A DNA stretch of 64,000 nt, from the NCBI GenBank assembly GCA_023657425.1, contig JAGTJW010000002.1:424431-488430 (forward strand), read 5' to 3'. Under the pieces are notes generated by a model. It ran no database searches. It saw only the letters and a program-made list of their open reading frames with translations, and was not told the DNA's origin. Of the stretch, positions 58,423-64,000 are shown one piece after another. Source of the stretch: Ideonella sp. WA131b (GTDB taxonomy: Bacteria; Pseudomonadota; Gammaproteobacteria; Burkholderiales; Burkholderiaceae_C). The position numbers were made by a program, and so were the translations under genes. The first letter of the stretch is position 1. Each line of letters begins with the position of its first letter.

Positions 58423-59213
58423 TGGACAGCCTGCGGATCAGCACCCGCGCCCCGGGCGTGGCCCAGATCACGATGGCGCGGCCGGCGGTGTTCAACGCCT
58501 TCGACGAGGCCATGATCGGCGAGCTCGACGCGGCCTTCGCGCAGCTGGAGGCCGACACCGCGGTGCGCGTCATCGTGCTCGCCGGTGAAGGCAAGCACTT
58601 CAGCGCCGGGGCTGATCTGCAGTGGATGCAGCGCGCCAGCGAGGCCAGCCTTGAGTGGAACGTGGCCGACGCGCGGCGCTTCGCCGGCATGCTGGCGCGC
58701 ATCGAGCGCTGCCCAAAGCCCACCGTGGCGCGCGTGCAGGGCGCGGCGCTCGGTGGCGGCGTGGGCCTGACCTGCGTGTGCGACATCGCCGTGGCGGCAG
58801 CCAACGCAAGCTTCTCGGTCAGCGAGGCCAAGTTCGGCATCCTGCCCTCGGTGATCGGGCCTTACGTCACCAACGCCGTAGGCAAGCGGCAGGCACGCCG
58901 GCTGGCGTTGACGGCCGAACGCATCGGCGCCGAGGAGGCCTTGGCGCTGGGGCTTGTGACCAAGCTCGTGGCGCTCGAAGACCTGGACGCCGCAGTCGAT
59001 GAAGTCGTGGGCCAGTTGCTGGCCGGCGGCCCGCAGGCGCAGCGCGAGATCAAGACGCTGTTCGCCCAGCTGCAGGTGGCGCCGGTGAGCGACGCCACGG
59101 TCGAGCTGACGGCGCAGACGATCGCGCGTGTGCGCGGCACAGACGAGGCGCGCGAAGGATTCGCGGCGTTTCTGGGCAAGCGGGCGGCGGCGTGGAATTC
59201 GGCTGGGCGGTGA
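58422..59213 (+). CDS. Enoyl-CoA hydratase/isomerase of the box lower pathway
   Basis: The 263-residue crotonase has AGEGKHFSAGADLQWMQ and RVQGAALGGGVGLTCVCDIA (oxyanion-hole segments), and SEAKFGILPSVIGPYV. It probably isomerises 3,4- to 2,3-dehydroadipyl-CoA or hydrates the latter. The Glu pair of classical hydratases is not both evident, which leans towards isomerase, but this is not settled. The start overlaps the boxA stop by one base. Confidence 0.9.
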   Translation: MDSLRISTRAPGVAQITMARPAVFNAFDEAMIGELDAAFAQLEADTAVRVIVLAGEGKHFSAGADLQWMQRASEASLEWNVADARRFAGMLARIERCPKPTVARVQGAALGGGVGLTCVCDIAVAAANASFSVSEAKFGILPSVIGPYVTNAVGKRQARRLALTAERIGAEEALALGLVTKLVALEDLDAAVDEVVGQLLAGGPQAQREIKTLFAQLQVAPVSDATVELTAQTIARVRGTDEAREGFAAFLGKRAAAWNSAGR

Positions 59214-59303
59214 GCGCTCTTTCGCAGGCGGCTGCGCGTCGCGGCGGGCGGTGTCGGGCTGGGGGGCAGGATGGGGCGGTCTGCGCTGAAGCGCCGACTC
59301 CGC

Positions 59304-59691
59304 TGCGGTGCTCAGGCTCGTGGCCCCACGGCAAAACTCGCTACGCGGGCTGCGCCCGCTGCGCTCAAACACTTGCCGTGAGTCAGTTGACGAAGCGCGC
59401 TGCGCGCGCGGGCCACGAACCTTCCGCTCCTCGCCGCCCCAGACTGCCCCCCAGCCCGACACCGCCCGCCGCTCAAGCACCGGCATGGGTTCTCGGTGAC
59501 GACCCAAGACGGTTGTCTGCAAAGGCGGGGGCGGTGGGCCGGTGGCGCGCCTTTGCGCAGCCGAGGAGCGCAGGGCTTTCGGCCCGCGCGCGCAGCGCGC
59601 CTCGTCATCTGACTCACGGCAACTGTTTGAGCGCAGCGGGCAGAGCCCGCGCAGCGAGTTTTGCCGTGGGGCCGGAAGCCCGAGCACCGCA
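59304..59691. repeat. Long inverted repeat (two ~131-bp arms, ~126-bp centre)
   Basis: The left arm (about 59304-59434) and right arm (about 59561-59691) are near-exact reverse complements. For example, CCACGGCAAAACTCGCTACG on the left faces the complement of CGCAGCGAGTTTTGCCGTGG on the right, with roughly nine bases in ten matching by eye. No protein-like frame runs through. It occupies most of the 562-bp gap between the crotonase and the dehydrogenase genes. It could be a repeat-element pair or a strong transcript structure. Confidence 0.85.
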
Positions 59692-59775
59692 GGGCACCCC
59701 CGCGCAGCGGGGGCCAGCAACGAAGCGACACCGGCCCACCGCCCCCGACTTTGCTCGCGCCAACGCATCAACACC

Positions 59776-61314
59776 ATGAACCCACAACACCCCCCCATCG
59801 CCGTCATCGGCGCCGGCATCATGGGCGCCGGCATCGCCCAGATCGCCGCGCAGGCCGGCCACCCCGTGCACCTGTTCGACGCCCGCGAAGGCGCCGCACA
59901 GGACGCCAAGGCCAAGCTCGCCAACACCCTGCAGAGCCTGGTCACCAAGGGCAAGCTCACGCCGGAAGCAGCCAACGCCACGCTGGACCGCATCCAGCCC
60001 GCCAGCAACCTGGCCACGCTGGCCGATTCGGCCGTGGTCGTGGAAGCCATCGTCGAAGACCTCGCTGCCAAGCGCGGCCTCTTCCGCGAGCTCGAAGCCC
60101 TGGTCGACGAGCAGTGCATCCTCGCCACCAACACCTCGTCGATCAGCGTCACCGCCATCGCCAACGGCTTGAAGCACCCCGGCCGCCTGGTCGGCATGCA
60201 CTTCTTCAACCCTGTGCCGCTGATGAAGCTGGTGGAGGTGGTGTCGGGCCTGCAGACGGAGCCCGCCGTCGCCGCGCGCATCGAGGCGCTCAGCCGGGCC
60301 TGGGGCAAGGTGCCGGTGCACGCCAAGAGCACGCCGGGCTTCATCGTCAACCGCATCGCTCGGCCCTACTACGCCGAGGCGCTGGCGCTGCTGCTGGAGC
60401 AGGCGGCCGAGCCCGCAGTGCTCGACGCCTGCCTGCGCGGCGCGGGCTTACGCATGGGGCCCTGCGAGCTGATGGACCTGATCGGGCACGACACCAACTT
60501 CGCCGTCACGAAGTCGGTGTTTGAGGCCAACTTCTACGACAAGCGCTTTGCGCCCAGCCTCGTGCAGGCCGAGATGGTGGCCGGCGGGCTGCTCGGGCGC
60601 AAAAGCGGGCGCGGCTTCTACGCCTACCCCGCTGGTGCGCCCGCCCTGCCCTCGCCCGATGCGGCACTGGCCCAAGGCGCCCTGCAGGCGGCACGCGAAG
60701 TCGCCGTGCACGGCCGCGGCGCGATTGCGGATGCGCTGGCCTTGCGCGCGGCGGCGGCACTCGAGCCCTTCGGCTTCGGCCCGGCGCGGCTGACTTCCAG
60801 TGCCTGGACGGGGCTTGAGGTGGACGGCGCGCACCTCCGGCTCACCAGCGGCCTCACCGCCGCCGAATGGGCGGCCGAGAGCGGCATCACCGACGTGGCC
60901 GTGTTCGACCGCCCGCTGCACACCGAGCCCAGCGCACTGGCCTACGCCGTGGCGCCATCGAGCAGCGCCGCCTGGCACGAGCACGCCGCCGGCTGGCTGC
61001 AGGCACTGGGCTTTGCGCCACAGCCCGTGGCCGACACGCCCGGGCTCGTGGTGGCGCGCACGGCCGCCATGCTGATCAACGAAGCGGCCGACGCCGTGCT
61101 GCAGGGCGTGTGCACCGAGGCCGGCGCCGATGCGGCCATGAAGCTGGGCGTCAACTACCCGGCCGGGCCCTTCGAGTGGCTCGGCCGCTGGAGTGCCGCC
61201 GAGGTGGTGGCGTTGCTGCAGGCGCTGGACGGCTGCTACCGCGGCGAGCGCTACCGCGTGAGCCCGTGGCTGCAGCGCCGCGCGCGGGCCGAGGTTCAGA
61301 ATCCGCGGCCATGA
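59776..61314 (+). CDS. paaH: 3-hydroxyacyl-CoA dehydrogenase (3-hydroxyadipyl-CoA)
   Basis: The 512-residue protein begins with NAD-binding IAVIGAGIMGAGIAQIAAQA, has ATNTSSISVTAIA and MHFFNPVPLMKLVEVV with the catalytic His, and carries a duplicated C-terminal dimerisation domain (NYPAGPFEWLGRWS). It should oxidise 3-hydroxyadipyl-CoA to 3-oxoadipyl-CoA. Its stop overlaps the start of the MaoC-like gene (ATGA). Confidence 0.95.
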   Translation: MNPQHPPIAVIGAGIMGAGIAQIAAQAGHPVHLFDAREGAAQDAKAKLANTLQSLVTKGKLTPEAANATLDRIQPASNLATLADSAVVVEAIVEDLAAKRGLFRELEALVDEQCILATNTSSISVTAIANGLKHPGRLVGMHFFNPVPLMKLVEVVSGLQTEPAVAARIEALSRAWGKVPVHAKSTPGFIVNRIARPYYAEALALLLEQAAEPAVLDACLRGAGLRMGPCELMDLIGHDTNFAVTKSVFEANFYDKRFAPSLVQAEMVAGGLLGRKSGRGFYAYPAGAPALPSPDAALAQGALQAAREVAVHGRGAIADALALRAAAALEPFGFGPARLTSSAWTGLEVDGAHLRLTSGLTAAEWAAESGITDVAVFDRPLHTEPSALAYAVAPSSSAAWHEHAAGWLQALGFAPQPVADTPGLVVARTAAMLINEAADAVLQGVCTEAGADAAMKLGVNYPAGPFEWLGRWSAAEVVALLQALDGCYRGERYRVSPWLQRRARAEVQNPRP

Positions 61315-61766
61315 AGTTTGCTGAATTCTTTGCCGGGCAGGTCATCGAGGCCGGGCCCGTGGGCATCACGGCCGAAGAGATCGTGGCCTTCGCGCGCCAG
61401 TACGACCCTCAGTGGTTCCATGTGGACGCCGAGCGCGCCGAGGCCGGCCGCCACGGCAGCCTGATCGCCAGCGGCTGGCAGACCTGCGGCCTGGCCATGC
61501 GCATGGCGGTGGACACGGCGCTCGTGGGCAGCGAGTCGTTCGCCTCGCCTGGCCTTGCTGGCCTGCGCTGGCTGCACCCCGTGCGCCCCGGCGACGAGCT
61601 GCGCCTGAAGGCCACTGTGCTGGAAACCCGCCGCTCGCGCAGCCAGGCGGGCCTGGGCATCCTGCGCTGGCGCTGGCAGCTGTTCAACCAGCACGGCACC
61701 GAGGTGCTCGACCTCGAGGCCACGAGCCTGTTCGAGCTGACGCCCCAAGTGAAAGACACCCCCTGA
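61311..61766 (+). CDS. MaoC-like (R)-specific enoyl-CoA hydratase
   Basis: The 151-residue hot-dog protein has the hydratase-2 region FARQYDPQWFHVDAERAE with the Asp-His pair, GLIASGWQTCGLAMR-like SGW motif and LRWLHPVRPGDELRLKATV. It may hydrate 2,3-dehydroadipyl-CoA in the box lower pathway, alongside or instead of the crotonase upstream. It lies 10 bp from the thiolase gene. Confidence 0.9.
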   Translation: MKFAEFFAGQVIEAGPVGITAEEIVAFARQYDPQWFHVDAERAEAGRHGSLIASGWQTCGLAMRMAVDTALVGSESFASPGLAGLRWLHPVRPGDELRLKATVLETRRSRSQAGLGILRWRWQLFNQHGTEVLDLEATSLFELTPQVKDTP

Positions 61767-61776
61767 AGGACCCCCG

Positions 61777-62979
61777 ATGAGCCACGCCTTCATCTGCGAT
61801 GCCCAGCGCACGCCCTTCGGCCGCTACGGCGGCGCGCTCAGCTCCGTGCGCACCGACGACCTCGGCGCCATCCCGCTGAGGGCGCTGCTCGCGCGCCACC
61901 CCGAGCTTGACCCGGCGGCCATCGACGAGGTGATCTACGGCAACGCCAACCAGGCCGGCGAAGACAACCGCAACGTCGCCCGCATGGCCGCGCTGCTGGC
62001 CGGGCTGCCGGTGAGCGTGCCCGGCGCCACCATCAACCGCTTGTGCGGCAGCGGGCTCGACGCCGTGGGCACGGCCGCACGCGCCATCCGCGCCGGCGAG
62101 GCGCAGCTGATGGTGGCTGGCGGCGTGGAAAGCATGAGCCGCGCGCCCTTTGTCATGCCCAAGGCCGACAGTGCCTTCAGCCGGCAGGCGCAGATCTTCG
62201 ACACCACCATCGGCTGGCGCTTCGTCAACCCGGCCATGAAGGCGGCGCACGGTGTCGACGCCATGCCCGAGACGGCCGAGAACGTGGCGGTGCAGTTCGG
62301 CATCGAGCGCGAGGCGCAGGACCGCTTCGCGCTGGCCAGCCAAAGCAAGGCCGTGGCGGCGCAGCAGCGTGGCTTCTTCGATGCCGAGATCTGCCCGGTC
62401 ACCGTGCCTGCGAAGAAGGGCGACGCAGTGGTCGTGAGCCGCGACGAGCATCCGCGCGAAACCAGCCTCGAGGCGCTGGCCAAGCTCAAGGGCGTGGTGC
62501 GGCCCGATGGCAGCGTGACGGCCGGCAACGCCAGCGGCGTGAACGACGGCGCTGCCGCCGTGCTGCTGGCCAGCGAGGCCGCCGCGCGCCGTTTCGGCCT
62601 CGTGCCGCGGGCGCGCGTGGTGGCCATGGCCACCGTGGGCGTGGCGCCGCGCATCATGGGCATCGGCCCGCTGCCGGCCACGCAGAAGGTGCTGGCGATG
62701 GCCGGCCTGCAGCTGGCGCAGATCGACGTGATCGAACTCAACGAGGCCTTCGCGGCGCAGGGCCTGGCCGTCACGCGCGGCCTCGGCCTGGCCGACGACG
62801 ACGCCCGCGTCAACCCCAACGGCGGCGCCATCGCGCTGGGCCACCCACTCGGCGCCAGCGGCGCGCGGCTCGTGGCCACGGCGGTGAACCAGCTGCAGGC
62901 CCGCGGCGGCCGCTACGCGCTGTGCACCATGTGCGTGGGCGTGGGCCAGGGCATCGCGCTGGTGCTCGAACGTGTCTGA
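61777..62979 (+). CDS. pcaF: Beta-ketoadipyl-CoA thiolase
   Basis: The 400-residue thiolase has the active-site cysteine in NRLCGSGLDAVGTAA, the GGVESMSRAPFVM motif, and the C-terminal NPNGGAIALGHPLGASGAR and TMCVGVGQG. It begins SHAFICDAQRTPFGRYGGAL, typical of PcaF/PaaJ. It cleaves 3-oxoadipyl-CoA to acetyl-CoA and succinyl-CoA and so ends the benzoate route. Confidence 0.96.
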   Translation: MSHAFICDAQRTPFGRYGGALSSVRTDDLGAIPLRALLARHPELDPAAIDEVIYGNANQAGEDNRNVARMAALLAGLPVSVPGATINRLCGSGLDAVGTAARAIRAGEAQLMVAGGVESMSRAPFVMPKADSAFSRQAQIFDTTIGWRFVNPAMKAAHGVDAMPETAENVAVQFGIEREAQDRFALASQSKAVAAQQRGFFDAEICPVTVPAKKGDAVVVSRDEHPRETSLEALAKLKGVVRPDGSVTAGNASGVNDGAAAVLLASEAAARRFGLVPRARVVAMATVGVAPRIMGIGPLPATQKVLAMAGLQLAQIDVIELNEAFAAQGLAVTRGLGLADDDARVNPNGGAIALGHPLGASGARLVATAVNQLQARGGRYALCTMCVGVGQGIALVLERV

Positions 62980-63469
62980 GATCGTCCTGGTGGCGGCCGT
63001 CGCCGCCAACGGTGTGATCGGCCGCGACAACGGCCTCGTGTTCCGCCACCCGGCCGACGCGAGGCACTTCCGCGACACGACGATGGGCGCCCCGGTGATC
63101 ATGGGCCGCAAGACCTGGGAGTCGCTGCCGGCGCGCTTTCGGCCGCTGCCGGGGCGGCGCAACCTGGTCGTCACGCGGCAGCCGGGCTACGCGGCCGAGG
63201 GCGCCGAGACGGCCGCCAGCCTGGACGCCGCGCTGGCGCTGGCACAAGGCGCGCGGCGGGTCTTTGTCATCGGCGGCGGCGAGCTGTACGCGCAGGTGCT
63301 GCCGCGCGCGGCCGAACTGGTGCTCACCGAGGTGCAGGCCGAGCTCGACGGCGACGTGCGCTTCCCGGCCATCGACCCGACGCAGTGGATCGAGGTGCGC
63401 CGCGCGCAGCCGGCGCTGGAACCCTCTCCCACGCCCGCTTTCAGCTTCGTGACCTACCACCGCCGTTGA
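62972..63469 (+). CDS. folA: Dihydrofolate reductase
   Basis: The 165-residue enzyme has VAAVAANGVIGRDNGLVFR, APVIMGRKTWESLP and VFVIGGGELYAQVLP, all family hallmarks. It starts with GTG at 62972, overlapping the thiolase stop by 8 bp. It is a core folate gene and probably not functionally linked to benzoate degradation. Confidence 0.96.
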   Translation: MSEIVLVAAVAANGVIGRDNGLVFRHPADARHFRDTTMGAPVIMGRKTWESLPARFRPLPGRRNLVVTRQPGYAAEGAETAASLDAALALAQGARRVFVIGGGELYAQVLPRAAELVLTEVQAELDGDVRFPAIDPTQWIEVRRAQPALEPSPTPAFSFVTYHRR

Positions 63470-63481
63470 TCTCCCCGGCGG

Positions 63482-63700
63482 ATGGGCTGGGTCGAGCTGC
63501 TGGAGGTGTTTCTGGCCCTTGACGGCTGGAAGCTGGGGCGCCGCGGCCGCTTTGTGCAGCGCGTCGACTGGCCAGCGGCCATGATGGTCGTGGCGCTGCT
63601 GGGCGCCGTGCCCTGGCTGACGGCGCTGTTTGCGGCCGCGCATCGGGCCCTTCCGCCCGCTGGCTGCGTCCAGGGGGCGGCGCGGGGCGGCGCGGTTGAG
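63482..63700 (+). CDS. Possible small membrane protein (uncertain)
   Basis: An ATG at 63482 opens a frame whose first 55-60 codons have the usual G/C third-position bias and translate to MGWVELLEVFLALDGWKLGR, then one hydrophobic helix (VDWPAAMMVVALLGAVPWLT). Past about 63660 the frame loses that bias, and it would overlap the convergent gene by 165 bp (formal stop at 63895). The true 3' end is therefore unclear, and the whole may be a fragment. Not recognised. Confidence 0.35.
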
Positions 63701-63729
63701 CGCCGCCGCCAGGGGACGGGCGCGCGAGG

Positions 63730-64000
63730 TCAGGCGTCGCTGTCCGGCGGCGGCGCGGCGGCGAGATCGCCCACCGGCAGCTCGAAGCTCAAGGGTCCGG
63801 ACGACGCCAGGCCCGCAGCCTGCGCACGCACCAGCTCGTCGGCCAGGCCGCGCAGGCGCTCGGCCAGCGCGCCCAGCGAGCGGGGCTTTGGCTGAACCCG
63901 GAAGCCCAACGTCAGCGCCTGTGGCGAGCCCGAGGGCTGGTCGGCCGCGCTGCGCAGGCTGACGATCAAGTCGGGCAGCTTGGGTCGCGGTCCCTTTGGC
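63730..64000 (-). CDS. C-terminal part of an unrecognised protein, truncated by the window edge
   Basis: The minus strand reads without a stop from the right edge to a TGA at 63730-63732, about 89 codons. It reads PKGPRPKLPDLIVSLRSAAD, then a stretch with LALGFRVQP-like beta character, a helix with ALAERLRGLADELVRAQAAG, and an acidic tail ending PPPDSDA. Third positions are G/C-rich. No family was recognised. Confidence 0.6.
   Translation of the reverse strand, partial: PKGPRPKLPDLIVSLRSAADQPSGSPQALTLGFRVQPKPRSLGALAERLRGLADELVRAQAAGLASSGPLSFELPVGDLAAAPPPDSDA

Noticed and set aside
59542..59775. 5' extension of the paaH-like gene into the inverted repeat
   Set aside because: The added residues derive from the right arm of the repeat and do not resemble the family; the NAD-binding motif begins right after the ATG at 59776.
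63700..63895. 3' half of the frame opened at 63482
   Set aside because: Third-position bias disappears and it overlaps the better-supported minus-strand gene ending at 63730.

Overview
The window comes from a very GC-rich chromosome, almost certainly a betaproteobacterium of the order Burkholderiales (the Rubrivivax/Leptothrix/Methylibium side). The grounds are the G/C-saturated third codon positions, a complete aerobic benzoyl-CoA (box) pathway with BoxR and a dedicated branched-chain-type ABC transporter, and short GC-rich dispersed repeats typical of that group. No rRNA, tRNA, CRISPR array or replication origin was recognised. Functions are read from sequence motifs and gene context only; no database search was run.

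Left part (1-15.4 kb): a truncated membrane-protein start, a CBS-domain protein, and a tryptophan-degradation block. kynB-kynU-kynA converts tryptophan to anthranilate, and a divergent 2-aminobenzoate/benzoate-type CoA ligase could activate the anthranilate. Next come an NtrY/NtrC-like two-component pair and a divergent exporter-like operon (HlyD adaptor, cytochrome c', ABC ATPase, MacB/FtsX permease), followed by a TPR lipoprotein. The exporter operon has a near-consensus sigma-54 promoter, with a palindrome about 95 bp upstream that may be the regulator's site.

Middle (15.4-34.1 kb): an accessory island. It is bordered on the left by an IS21-type transposase remnant and on the right by an IS91-type remnant joined to a 170-bp, nearly identical copy of the 3' part of the FtsX permease gene from 13.3 kb. 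Between them lies a one-directional run of twelve catabolic genes, with a divergent TetR regulator at its head. The genes are two flavin monooxygenases, two unusual short-chain dehydrogenases lacking the usual catalytic Tyr, a GST, an extradiol-type VOC dioxygenase, an FAH-family hydrolase, a FadL-type porin, a quinone-oxidoreductase-like MDR enzyme, an indolepyruvate:ferredoxin-oxidoreductase-family protein, an acyl-CoA synthetase and an HCCA-isomerase/DsbA-family protein. It looks like a pathway for a hydrophobic aromatic or polycyclic compound whose substrate I cannot name; this is the best candidate for an undescribed system.

Right-centre (34.1-43.8 kb): an aminopeptidase P. Then a minus-strand cluster encodes a Rieske oxygenase, a glutamine-synthetase-like protein, a 2Fe-2S ferredoxin and a TRAP transporter, which suggests uptake, gamma-glutamylation and oxygenation of an amine or aniline-like compound. 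The conserved tesA/ybbA divergent pair follows.

Right part (43.8-63 kb): the benzoate regulon. On the minus strand are boxD, bclA, an alpha/beta hydrolase and livKHMGF. On the plus strand are boxR, boxC, boxB, boxA, an enoyl-CoA hydratase/isomerase, paaH-like, maoC-like and pcaF-like genes, which together can take benzoate to acetyl-CoA and succinyl-CoA. Three similar 13-bp putative BoxR operators sit on the boxR, boxD and boxC promoters. This section also carries several dispersed repeats, one of them inside the boxA reading frame, and a 131-bp inverted-repeat structure. The window ends with folA, an uncertain small membrane protein and the 3' end of an unrecognised gene.
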